From Bugula neritina (lineage: Eukaryota; Bryozoa; Gymnolaemata; Cheilostomatida; Bugulidae), in contig OZ037767.1 in assembly GCA_964035545.1 (NCBI GenBank), forward strand, positions 1,802,680 to 1,866,679: a stretch of 64,000 nt of DNA, given 5' to 3'. The notes below the pieces were generated by a model. The model was not told where the DNA came from, did not search any database, and saw only the letters and a list, made by a program, of their open reading frames with translations. Each line of letters starts with the position of its first letter. Position 1 is the first letter of the stretch. The position numbers and the translations under genes are program-made. Shown piece after piece: positions 13,101-36,418 of the stretch.

Positions 13101-15217
13101 TGTTTACATCTAGTGCTGTGTTTCTAGTGCTCATGTGTATATCTAGTGCTGCGTATATCTAGTGCTGCGTATATCTAGTGCTGCGTATATCCCATGCTAT
13201 ATGTAACAACTACAATACTAACATTTATAAACTGGATTTATTTGGGTTCAGGAGGGGGGGGGTGGGGGGGGTGGGGGGTGGGGAGGGGTTTTTCGTGCAT
13301 GTGCTTTATTCTTTTAGTTTCCAAATGAATGTTTAGCATAATGAAGCAGTCAACCTGATGGTATAGCTGTAGTGTTATTTATGATGATGACACAACTAGC
13401 ATTTTAAGTAACAATTATTTAATCATTTTCTGTTTTCTAAAATGAAAACGGACTACTTCTGTATATTACAAAGGTGGTTTATTGTAATAATAGGCTCCCC
13501 TGGAGACCTGGGAGATGGTAAAGGTGATGGAATGTCTGGATAAATCTGAATCTGGAAAGATTGACTACAGGTTAATATAAATTACTAAATATTATTACAT
13601 CATGTAGTATACAAGGTGAATTTTAGGCTGATTTTGAGCTCTGCATATATTCAATTAAATAGCAAATGCTGAATCAGTTCTATGTAAAAAGTATTAAGTA
13701 GATACACAGGAAATAAACTCAAATAACAACAGAATAAAGCTGAATCACTACAATTTAGCTTGTGAGTCTTCTCAACAATAGGACTACCTATTTTATATTT
13801 TTTCATAGTGCACCATAGTGACCATTTCTTAAACTTGGGTAATAATTCTGTTTGTGTACACTCCTATGACAACTATTCTAACACCCCTGTGATAAGTAGT
13901 GCTGTATCCACCCCTTTATTCACAAAAATGTGAAGTAATATTTGTTTTAGGATTTTATTTTAATCAACCTGCTTCATCCAATGTATGCAGCTGGTAAATC
14001 AGACATTCACAGTTGAATAGAATGGCTGTCTCCACATCCTACAGTTTGGACGTCAGCCGTTCATATTTAACTTATCTCTTGCAGACGGCTAAATGAAGGA
14101 ATTCACGAGAAGATGGTGGCCAACAAGAACAAGGAGAGTAAAGCTCGTGCCGAAGCTCGCAGGAAGCAGCTTGAGGACAGGAAGTTGATGAATCCGGAAC
14201 TTTCCCGCAGCTCATCTGCTATGAGAACAAATTCTGCTCTGGGGATGACCTCATCTGTGGGCTCTTTAGCCTCTATTCCTACCAGTAGAAGGTTGGTACT
14301 TCATACTACCCTCAGTAATAGTATATTGCATGTAATCTCAAATGCTACTATGCCTTTTAAATAATTTATTGCTACTTCAATATTTTTACATACAATATTT
14401 TCTATTCATTTACAAAGTTAAATGTAAAATGGTGTTGGGAGGGAGAGGGCTTGAGCCCTGTCTTACTACCCATAGTAATTATTAATATGACCTTATGAAC
14501 TGTACTACTATGGCAGCAGTTGGTTTCTTAGCAATAGGCTACTCGTTAGCTTTGATCAGCCATTTTATACTAAACAGTTATCAATTTAGTAGCTCTAGCA
14601 AATTTCAGCACACAAGATGAGCCTAATAACGCTCTGAATGGCCAATTTTCTATGGCCTTCAGTGCTAACTCTTAATTAGTATTACTAAAGAAAAATTATG
14701 ATTAAAATATCCAATAAGTTGGATTTTAATAATTGTAAAAAAAACATTTTTCTCAAACTATTGCTAAATTTTTTTTTATATGACCATTAATATTATTTTC
14801 AGCAAAAACTGCCCAAATGGAAAATTTTTGTGTGCTCCTCACTTAGCAACTTATTTATTGTCAAGAGTTGTGTTCTCCTTTTATTAATAATTTGTAATTT
14901 CTTTGCGCAGGACCTCTAGAGTAAGTCTCAATATAACTCAAGGAAATCTGCAACTAGACAGAAGGAGGTCAAGTGCTGTGAGTATTCTTAGCTCTAGATC
15001 TACAGCCGCATCACCTAAGCCCACGATGGGGGGTGGCTCAGCGTCCCGCAGAGTGTTGAACGCAGCTGTCAAGTCACACAAAAAAGGTGTCCGAGAAAGA
15101 GAAATGGTGAATAAACTGGAAAGACTTTCTGTGACCAAAGAGGGCACAACTCCTCTTGCAGCTCCTGGGACTATAGGCAGAGGCCGAGTTGCTAAGCAAA
15201 CCAAATCTCTAGTCTAA
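8581..15217 (+). CDS. LRRC74: LRRC74-like leucine-rich repeat / degenerate EF-hand protein (paralogue 1)
   Basis: Exons 8581-8714, 8960-9057, 9313-9425, 9566-9655, 9901-10008, 10426-10569, 10932-11099, 11580-11774, 12564-12774, 12945-13090, 13494-13570, 14085-14291, 14911-15217 join in phase to 665 residues. The acidic N-terminus contains DYDTDIEL, followed by YVKSCERLNISP, a pattern I recall from LRRC74 proteins. Residues about 116-410 are ribonuclease-inhibitor-type LRRs (YLDLSHNELCEDGAMCLGDA; QLNLAWNHIRRKGA). Two EF-hand-like loops follow, near 449 (EKDKDKSVSREQ) and 485 (DKSESGKIDYRR); both lack the position-12 Glu and the first starts with Glu, so calcium binding is probably weak or lost. 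The tail (500-665) is basic and Ser-rich. LRRC74 function is poorly known. Human LRRC74A, as I recall it, is shorter, so the C-terminal extension is notable. A paralogue lies at 53.5-61.2 kb. Confidence 0.88.
8709..8860 (+). repeat. 31-33-bp minisatellite spanning the exon 1 donor of LRRC74 paralogue 1
   Basis: Four to five copies of a unit containing CAG..AGTAAGTTAGTATATAGATA. The first copy overlaps the end of exon 1 and its GTAAGTTGG donor; each later copy contains an AGTAAGTTAG or AGTAAGCTAG donor look-alike. Confidence 0.75.
10029..10118 (+). repeat. (CACG/CACA)n microsatellite
   Basis: Alternating purine-pyrimidine run of cacgcacg-type repeats starting about 20 nt after the donor of the 9901-10008 exon. 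Such tracts can adopt left-handed DNA; that is general knowledge, not shown here. Confidence 0.85.
11769..11850 (+). repeat. 29-bp tandem repeat duplicating the donor of LRRC74 paralogue 1 exon 8
   Basis: The exon ends CTCAAG at 11774 followed by GTACTAAGTCTATATTCTC. The same CTCAAGGTACTAAGTC recurs exactly 29 bp later (GT at 11804), and a third, degenerate copy has GCAC at 11833. The last exon bases are thus included in the repeat unit. Confidence 0.85.
13104..13195 (+). repeat. tctagtgctgcgtata tandem repeat
   Basis: Four to five imperfect 16-18-bp copies beginning a few bases after the donor of the 12945-13090 exon. Confidence 0.7.
13250..13292 (+). other. G-rich tract with quadruplex potential
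   Basis: Several runs of four to nine G separated by single T or A bases within about 40 nt, on the transcribed sense strand of LRRC74 paralogue 1 intron 10. It stands out in an otherwise AT-rich window. Confidence 0.7.
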
Positions 15218-15763
15218 TGACTTTATATGTCCGAGTATCTAATATTTTTATAGCCTTTACTTCTATTTTTGTAAAAGGCTTAAATTGTTGTTTAATTATA
15301 CTCTGATCTCTTTTGCCTTCTTTTACCATCAAATAGTTAAATAGCCTGAGGTTTCCTCAGCTAGACTTCCCCTAATTTTATCGGCAAGTGATATTTGCCA
15401 GCCATTAGCTGTAATGTAGCTTATTTTCCTCCCTTCTGTTAAAGAGAGCTAGGTCATGTAATGACCTGCATGGAAAGGTCGCCAGAAGAACAGGACGTTG
15501 GTAGATAAAAAAATACCAACAGTAGATGTGATGATGTCATTTCTTACTTGCATATTTTCCTAGCAAAAACACATTCTTATATTTCTAACAAAACAAAAAA
15601 AATCTAAAACTATTTGTGCAGAATTCATTACTTTATGCATAGCAATATTGTTCAACTATCAACTATGCATGCGGTTGGTGTAAATGCAGTAAAACATTTG
15701 CACAAGAGTAACCTTGACCTAAAGCCTCAGTTCAAGAACAACCTTGACATTGTTGTGAGAGCG

Positions 15764-15769
15764 TTTATT
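15764..15769 (-). terminator. candidate poly(A) signal for AKT
   Basis: AATAAA read on the minus strand, about 460 nt downstream of the AKT stop codon. Only position and hexamer support it. The 1-kb gap between the two convergent genes (15218-16228) holds no other recognisable feature and should contain both 3' UTRs. Confidence 0.3.
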
Positions 15770-16228
15770 TGGAGGATAAGTGATAAAAAATTCCATAGAA
15801 ATCGTCTCTCCATAAAGCACTATAGCGAATTACTTGTACAAACAATACGGTATATAAAATTAGGCCAATAGTAGACACTACTAGAATAGATAAAGACCAT
15901 AAGTATTAGAACAGGTAAAAAGAATTCACAAATAGTTAGCAATAATTATAATGTATGCAGACATAATAAAGCAAATAAATTACTTAGGAACTAAATGACA
16001 TCAAAGTTACTAAAAGTGGCGCAAAAAGTAAAATTATGTACACCGCAAGCCACCTTAGGCTAAGCCAACGTAGGCCGAGCTAAATAAACATGGAAACTAG
16101 GAGACAGACGACAAAAAGTTTTAAAAATAATTAGTTATCAAATAAACTGCCTAGAACAGTTGGTACGGCCTTAGATTATAGTATAAAAGAAGATGAAGTG
16201 GGTACGCCCCGTAACGCTACACGCTGTC

Positions 16229-27536
<11,308 letters not shown>

Positions 27537-30500
27537 CCGCTCAGTGGAGGAAAGACTGGCTCTTCTGGAGCTGCGCTGGGTGCCTTCTGGAGAGAATGGA
27601 GAGCCGGGTCTGAGATTTAGTGAGGAGTGCCTTAGGAAGGCTACAAGGAGAGAAACAGCAGTAAAACAGCTGCCAAAAAGTGACCCCCTGCTGCCTGCTT
27701 TGGTAACTGAGGAGTTCAAGCGAAACCACTGTAGATGTTTTTAAAACAAGTTTTTATTTTTCTATAAAACTATCATTACAGTTTTTATAACTCCAATAAA
27801 TATACATTTTGTATATATTGTAAAATTGCCTCTTGGGTGATTGGATTATGAACTATTTTTACCCTCCTTCATGTTGAAATCACGACAATATTTTATTATT
27901 AAAATTCAGTCATTAGAACTCTCTAAACTTACAATTAATACTAACTTGTAAAATTAAAACTCTTGAAACAAAAAATCTCCTTACGTTTCATTTTAAAATA
28001 TTATTTCAAGGTTTAATATAGTTTGGTAGACCGGAGAATGCTGCCAGACTTAGTAATGCCGCTGTCCTAATATCATAGCGACATAAGAAACAGCCGTCAG
28101 CCTCTCAAGAGAATACATGAGACAGGTGGGTGGCACATGACATGACGTAACAAGTACCAGCAGCCACCTGACATCACACAACTGAGCTTGTGATGTCATA
28201 ACTGTGTTACATAATAGTTAGAAGTTGAATGAAAAATAATTGTATATACAGTACCACCGTTGCTAACTTAACCCTACAGAAAGGGAGTAGCTAGAAGTTT
28301 ATATACTCAAATTAGAAAGCTTTTTTTACTTCTAATAAAAAATTAAATTTAACAAAATGTTCCCACAAGTTCGGTCTGAAATCTAAACATCTCCAGTATG
28401 CATTGTGTATTGCTATGTACATGCTTTGCCTGTAGTGAAGTAAAATCACACCATCTGTATCACCATACCAACCCTTAGAAACTAAATCTACCCCTAAATC
28501 ATTCACATATTATTTACTACACACTATCTGTTAATTCCACTTGTTTACTCTTCTAGAGTAGCTAGAAAGATGAACTGATACTATCTAAACAGGAAGGAGG
28601 TGGTGGCCTCCAAACAAACAATCACTGCATACTAATAACAGTTGGGACACAAAAAATAACTGTTTCATCATAAAACCACAACAACTAAGTAAATATCACG
28701 TTTAGAGGAACACCAATACTTTATTCAAAATATTCTAATACTGCACACTTTAGAAGCACTGTTTTTATCTGCTTCTTTTATTGCTATTCTGGCATATAAT
28801 TTATGTTAGAATTATGGTGTGTGTAATTATTAGCAGTATGCTATATGCATAGATAGTAGATTAATAAATATGTAGATATGAGGTGAATGCACCAGTAACT
28901 AGTTGAAGTTCCATAATTATAATATACCTACATAACTAAAAGTAAAAACCAATCCAGCAAATTGATTTCGGAAAAAAGCTTGAAGAAAATGTCTAAGATA
29001 TACCTCCCGGAAACAAAATTTTAATCTTATACGAACTTATATTACTTACTACATAGGAAGTTTTGCTCCAGAAACTGTGCACAAAACCTCTATGCCTCCT
29101 TACATAGTAGTAATGAATATTACTAATAATATTAATAACATTTGTTAACTTTATTTCATAACAAGGCTTTTATCATATTAGTATTACTATTGTACCTAGA
29201 TTTTTTCAACAAACTGTTCACCGAATTAAAAACACACAGTTTGATCCTTTCCAACAAGAATAAACCAACCTTTGAGTTTATCACTGAAGCTACGACTTCT
29301 CTTTTTAGGTTCGATTGTCAGTGTATCTTCGGGAAAGAACGTTTCCATTTTCACCGTGTTATGTAGCACCATTATTACTTAATAAATACCGGTATATTGG
29401 CTGTACAGAGATTCTAAGGGTAGCTTGGATGATATAAATAATATAACTTAATAACTTACAGTTACTCTCACAAAGTTAATGTCGATGGATTGAGATTACT
29501 AAAAATGCCATATTTGTGCTCTGTCAAAAAGTTGAATACGATTGAATATATAAATGGAGTAGATTCTATACTATCCAGCTGTTTATGCTTAGACAAAACT
29601 TTACGGCTTCGCAAGACACATTCCACCCATGCAGTTGGAGTTGAATGAATAAACTACTGACGTGCGTTGGCAATATCACTCATGTTTACCAACAATGTGT
29701 GTGATCCGCTTTTTGATTGGATGACAATATTTGAGGAAATTGACTGGTTTTCAATGGCAGTTTGTAACACCCATAGGCTATAAATAACCAGGTGGTTACG
29801 AGATTGATTTCAAAAATAAATACTATGGTTGATTGCTTTATAAATTAAAATTTTTGGCAATCTAGCAGTTCTTCAGAATAGTAAATGTTCTACGCATAGC
29901 CTCATCAGCTAGAGTTGAGGTTACAATCAAAGTGAGTTGTTAGAAGTTACTGTTGATGGAAAACTTTTTAATTATGTACTCTGGACTAAAACTGCACAAT
30001 ACGATAATGTTACATCATTACTATGTATTGTATTGCTTTCTCGAACTGCATATCGTACCATGGTAGGTCAAGTTTAATACATTTGAGATATATTTTGGGC
30101 AACAAAAATTTTCTTAGTTTACATTTCTTTTTTTATATTTTTATTAATTTTGATTTACATTTAATTTATATTGATACCTTTGATCTATACAATCAATACA
30201 AATAAACTGAATATCATAAGTAACTAACAACTACTAAGAGACCATAACTACTAAACACAACTACTGAACACATAATTACCACGAGAATATAACTCCAAAG
30301 AGCTATAATGTTGAATAAAACTAATTAATATTAGCGTTTAGGTCATGAGACGATAACTACAACTGTATACACAGAACAACAAACATACCCATCAATGGTT
30401 CACTAGATGCCTAGAAAAAACATTGTGGTAGATCAATTAAATCATATTGATGGAAAATCTTTTTAAAAACAAAGTAAAGTATTCATTGTACCATTGACAA

Positions 30501-30607
30501 GGGTTACACTTTAAAATCACTCATTTCTTCCAAATATCAGATTGACATTATTACTAATTTAATTTTTTAACAAATATTTCTATAAAAAAAAACATAATAG
30601 TAAGTAA

Positions 30608-31170
30608 TGCTGCGTTCAGCTTACAGTTGAAACTGAACTCTGAACGTCCTGGATAGAAGCTAAGAGCGCTTCTACTTATTCCATGCACTACTAGTGAGCA
30701 TTATCATTTGATTTGGTGCTTCAAAATCTATATTACTTTATTAAATATGATTAAACTATGTATGCAAATCTTAATTAATTATGAAAATAAGTATTTAGTA
30801 GATAAATTTTGCTGAATTTTATTCGTATATTTGGTTAACTATGCTAGTGAATTCGCTAGAATAAAACTAGTAAATTTCATTAAATTTCGCTAGTGATTTT
30901 TAATAATTGAAGCTAGTAAATTAGAATAAAAAAGCTAGTAAATCGTATTCAATTATGCTAGTGAATCTCATTAAATTGTGCCAAACTTGATTATTGGTTG
31001 CTGTAGGAACCAATTTACTGCATTCCTATTGGTTAAAAGTTTACAGTGGAGCCAGTTCAGCTTTCATAGTTCGAACAGCAACAGGGCTTGATGCTGAACC
31101 TACGGATGAGCAGCTCGAAAACCGGACTCAGTTCAGTTTCAACTGTAGTCTGTACATTGCATGCAGCTGG
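30608..31170. repeat. candidate inverted-repeat (MITE-like) element
   Basis: A perfect 17-bp inverted repeat: 30622-30638 (tacagttgaaactgaac) pairs with 31131-31147. Similarity continues weakly outward on both sides (gctgcgttcag versus ..tgcatgcagc). The 560-bp span could be a non-autonomous DNA element; no target-site duplication was identified. Confidence 0.35.
30842..30985 (+). repeat. degenerate gctagtgaat repeat
   Basis: The motif gctagt(g/a)aat recurs about every 20-30 nt, roughly seven times, inside the candidate inverted-repeat element. Confidence 0.6.
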
Positions 31171-32639
31171 ACAGTTTCTTCTGTGCCTGTCTTGCCTACA
31201 TTTGTTATAGCTGTTATAAACTCGCAATGCATTTGAATGACAAACTGGTGAGCACAGAGTCATGTGACCGCGAAAAGTAACCAAAAGTCAGTAATTTGAA
31301 AAAAATATTAGTAAATAATTACAAAATATTAATTGTAGTGTTTTTTACTGCTACCTGAGCAGGACTAAGCAGCGATAGGTGAGAAAAAAATTGTAATATT
31401 TTCAAGTTGATATAAATTTAGGGATCGGTTACTTGTAAATTTATCATTACATCAGCGGTGATTACGTAAGGGTGAAACAATTTCTTTACTTTACAGTCAA
31501 ATGGGAGGTATACTTTATTTCTTGATTATGTAAAAAGTGAGGAAGGGTTTGTCCACTCTCGTAGCAGAGAATGTATGCACAGTTATTTCCTGATAATAAT
31601 CAACAACATTACATGGTTACATGAAGGTATAATCCATCAACAACTCATCTTCCTCGTATTGTGTTAAATAACAAAAACAAGCTATCATATTCCAAATGCC
31701 AACTTGCAAACCTATTTTTACATCTGTAGCTGATTGATCTACACAACCTTTATTAGAGATCACAATGTTAAAAACAAACATTTAAATGTTGAATAACAGC
31801 AAATTTGTTATGCAATATAAATCTAAATGTCAAGAAGATTGCAAATACTAAGACTCAAAATCAGCTGATACTGATATGGCAGCGATTACACAATTTAAAA
31901 GGCAGCAGTGAGGTGGTAAAGACAGTCGAGAAAACAGTCAGAAGTTAAAACTGACTGACTGCTTTTTCCATGCAAAACAGAAAGCTGTTGGCAAGACTTA
32001 TAAACTAGAGCAGATTACATGTTACTCAACAAAGACCTTCTTATCATGATGATTATCTTATTCCTAGAATTCCTAGAAAAACCTAAGCGATTTTGGTAGC
32101 AATGACTCCAAATTACTTAGTTTATTTAGTTTTTGGCTCATCTAATGTAAACAGTTTTCTACTTCTTTGATCACTTCAATTACCATGCTGCTTACTTGCA
32201 GCTAAAAATTATATATTTTATATATTTAACCGCAAACTATTAGTTATAATTAACTTAATTTCTGCAATTGAAAAGGACTTTGTACAATATGATCAGTTTA
32301 TATGGTTTGAACAGCACCCTCTGGTAGTATGAAACTTAAATAAAACGTACTACGTAGTGCCAGCTACAACTATGAAAAGTGTAGAGCTTGCTAAATCTAA
32401 CTTTGAGTCAATCTTCAACTTATTTAGGCACTCCTGTAAATGCTGTTAGTGTTAGTCAAAAATCAATGATTACTCTTAGTCTTCACTTGAAATTTAAAAT
32501 CCTTACAGTTTGAGTTCATCAAAAAACAACTATAAGTGAACAATATTTGCAACTTAAACTAAATGTACAACTACAGTAATCACACTAGTAGCTATACTCA
32601 AGTTACAAGAACGTACGACTACAATTTAACTTAAACTTA

Positions 32640-33115
32640 GACTATAGTCATACTCATACTATTACTTACTACCATTATGACTAACAACAATATTATTAAT
32701 AATAAATTTGAGCTCAACTAAATAAAATCATCTTTATTCAATTTTATACAATAATTTAAAAATAAATGAATAAATTTAATACTAATATTAATAGTAATAG
32801 TAAATTTAGACTAATAATAATAGAAATAATTATTATAATAAGTAATAACTAATAAACATAGTAATCAACAGCATTCAGTAATGATTCTAAAAAGTAAATT
32901 TACTTGTACTTGTAGTTGTAGTAACCGAAAAAATATGGTCATGGTGCGAGCACTCAATCATGTCCATCATGATCTTAATGACAATCATAATCATAATAGC
33001 TCTATCATAATGATAGTGATAATCATAATTATTAAATTTAATGTAAACAGCAAAACTCAAACGGAAACAAAACGTTATACTTGTACTTATAGTTATACTG
33101 TTATAGTCTAGAATT
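32640..33115 (+). repeat. low-complexity tri/hexanucleotide region
   Basis: Extended runs of aat/ata/tag-type trinucleotides followed by cttgtacttatagttata-like hexanucleotide motifs. The open frame at 32881-33111 is low-complexity and is not taken as a gene. Confidence 0.6.
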
Positions 33116-33865
33116 ATTGTTTATACGTTTACTTTTAGTTTTAGTAGATATTCGGTATGGATTGTTTAGAACCATATCGTTGGTTACCTGGTAATTTGTG
33201 TTATAGTATCTGCAAATAACGTCGAACGCAACTTCTACTATCAGGAGTATTCAGACTCCAATGTAAATCCTAATCTTATTCTTTGAGACTCCGACTGAAT
33301 CGTAGAGTTCGGCAAATGAAGATAACAATTAGCATCACTACAATGCATTATAATTCCACAGTTTCAGATATCACAGCTCTATGTACCATAGCACGTAGTT
33401 CAGTAAATGCCAATTTTAAGCCAAATAATAGTTTAAAGATGCCTGAAACTAATGATTATGATGAGGTTTCAATGAGGAATGAAGATTACTTATGGAGCAG
33501 TTGGTGATTCACAGTGACAATAATTATATCTATATGAAACATAGTCTAAGGACCTAAATATGTTATTAGATCTAAATGGAAATAGATGTAATGGTTGATA
33601 ACTGACAAACGTGGTTATTTGGAGGAACAACTTTTTAGAAAACGCAACTAAGAAACGTCGAGTCAAGTATTTCTTGGCAAAAAACTAACCCGGATAAGGA
33701 AGTTTTCTTGATCTCTCTTTTAATAATACTATAAGATTTCTATATTTTTTACATCCGAGAAGCGGTACTTGTTGCTACCGAAGCTCCTGGCATTGCTGCT
33801 GCACAAATAAGGCATAAGCAGATAGAAATAGTTTTTAATATTTATATTCACTAAAGTCTGCCAAA

Positions 33866-36330
33866 ATGTCTGCTAAAGCCTTACCTATGCTTTTTATCAA
33901 TCTTGGAGGAGAAATGATCTATATTCTACATCAGAGGCTCAATGCACAAAAAATTGATCCTAACCGAGCTCAAAAAGGTAGAGTAATACTTATAGTTATA
34001 CTAATACTTATACTATTAGTATTACTATTAGTATTAGTATTACTATTACTATTAGTATTAGTAATACTAATAGTAATAGTTATAGTAATACCAACAGTAA
34101 TACTAATACTAATTGTAAAACTAAAACTAAATACTAAAACTTTCAGTTAAAGTGAAAACAATAAGCGTTGAAGTCATTAGCTAAATTTGATGGCTAAGAT
34201 TGACTTGATATTGTAATTGATAATTAATATATGGAAATTTTTATTAATTGATGTTTTTAGTGTTTGATGTTATCTAGTGACAACATCAACTGTAAATCTC
34301 ATCATCAATGTTCTCTCTCCTTATCTCAATTCTTATGCCTTAAACGTATACTTACATTTTATAGTTAACTTATAAATTATACTCATTAAAATATAACTCA
34401 GTTTTAATTTAGTGTTTATACTATTAGTATTACTATAGCTAATATTATAGCTGAAGTTATAATCATAGGTAATGTTATAGTATAACTATAAGTAACAGCA
34501 TGATATTACGTTTGTAATAAGTATAACTATGCAAGTTTGATTGAATAAACTGTTTTTATAACTTTTAATTTTATATTTGCAGGTTATTTATCAAAACTTG
34601 CAATAGTAAAATAATGAAGGACTAGCAAAAATATTTCTTATACAACCATATTGGCTTTATGCTAAAAAACTTACTACAATTAACCTATTTTTAATTATGT
34701 GAAACAATAAAAGTTATTAAGTTTTTATTTCAATATTGCTCTGAAATTTGGTAAAATCTGGGAGTTGTATTTCATAAATCATTCAATGCCTTCAATGACT
34801 CACACTTTTTCTATGAACTGACTGAGAGTAGTAAATATGATAGAATTCAGGTTTAGATGAGTAAATAGATGAAATATATTGAATGGTGGGAAAATCCGGA
34901 AAAATCCTGTTTCTGCCTTACCGTAACTCTAAGAAATCAACAAAACTACACGTACCACTCAAATTTTGATTAAATGGACAGTCAAAGTTACAAAGAAATT
35001 GAAATGCTCATCAGTATCGTCATAACTAGTTGTCTTCTTTTAATGGGTCGGAGATACCTGATTCAGCAATTGTGCAATGCTTTAAATGTGCAAATCTGAG
35101 CTATACTTACCATTGTTGAACTTGAGGGATGCTTGGATTGCCCGAGAGAAGATGGAGCTGCTCTCTGCATGCGTTCTATCAATAATGGAGCTGCTACCTG
35201 TGTTTGAATCAGTTTGCATGCTGGATCCACTCCTTGAGTTTGAGTCAGTTTGCATGCTAGATCCACTCCTTGAGTTTGAGTCAGTTTGCATGCTAGATCC
35301 ACTCCTTGAGTTTGAGTCAGTTTGCATGCTGGATCCACTCCTTGAGTTTGAGTCAGTTTGCATGCTGGATCCACTCCTTGAGTTTGTGCCACTCTCTATG
35401 CTGGATCCACTCCTTGAGTTTGTGTCAGTTTGCATGCTGGATCCACTTCTTGAATTTGTGTCAGTTTGCATGCTAGATCCACTCCTTGAATTTGAGTCAG
35501 TTTGCATGCTGGATCCACTTCTTGAGTTTGTGTCAGTTTGCATGCTAGATCCACTCCTTGAGTTTGAGTCAGTTTGCATGCTGGATCCACTTCTTGAGTT
35601 TGAGTCAGTTTGCATGCTGGATCCACTCCTTGAGTTTGTGCCACTCTCTATGCTGGATCCACTACTTGAACCAACCTCCAATTCTAAGCTTTCACTTTCT
35701 GAGCTTGAACTATTCTCCATGATCAACTTATGCTGCTTAAAATAAACTTTAAGAGTAAAATCTTCTCAGCTCCACGCTAAATAAAACACTGGGTTTCAGT
35801 TTCCTTGTTTTTATGTACAAATCATTTTCAGCTTTACTCAAATGAATTACAGCTTTTTCAATTGGTAGCACCCTTGCAGCTTCACTACTTCAGTTATAAT
35901 CAAAACTATTAGTAGTTGTAAGTGATAAAAATAGTTGAATGGTTTATACACTTATATGTAAATATGTTTACTTTTATTTGTTATATAATTATATCTCACG
36001 CTAATAATAGCTGTGTAGTGTTTCATTATTATGTGCTACGAACACTAACCCAAAAGTTAGCTTCTATTGCAACTATTTTCTGTTTGAAAATGATTCAATT
36101 AATAATTTAAAGTTGAAATATATACACTACACACTACTTTAATAATAGTCTCCATATACTAATTATATTTACCTTTAAGGTTTTAGCTCAAAGTGTTGAG
36201 AGAAATATTCGTTAACCGCCATTATGCTCTTGGTCTTGTAGGAAAGATACTATTTTTACAATATTTTGTAGATGATCTATTCTTCTGGACTCAAATAAGT
36301 AATACATATAGTACAAACTTATATATGCAT

Positions 36331-36418
<88 letters not shown>

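Larger units (their letters stand above)
27537..33865. other. intergenic region between divergent AKT and OSCP1
   Basis: About 6.3 kb. The minus strand remains open upstream of the AKT ATG to about 27740 without another ATG, so that part is probably 5' UTR. The rest is AT-rich with scattered short ORFs (28312-28506, 29142-29366, 30994-31284) that resemble no family I recognise. It contains a candidate inverted-repeat element and low-complexity repeats, listed separately. Confidence 0.5.

Noticed and set aside
33978-34150. OSCP1 exon 1 reading on into an Ile/Leu/Val-rich tail
   Set aside because: Translation of a simple repeat after a GTAGAG donor; splicing to 37578 restores the conserved OSCP1 sequence.
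35086-35745. 219-codon plus-strand ORF through the 36-bp array
   Set aside because: It is the complement of the Ser-rich minus-strand frame and is open only because the repeat unit is a multiple of three without stops; it crosses the repeat as a Leu/Cys/Met-rich string with poorer support.
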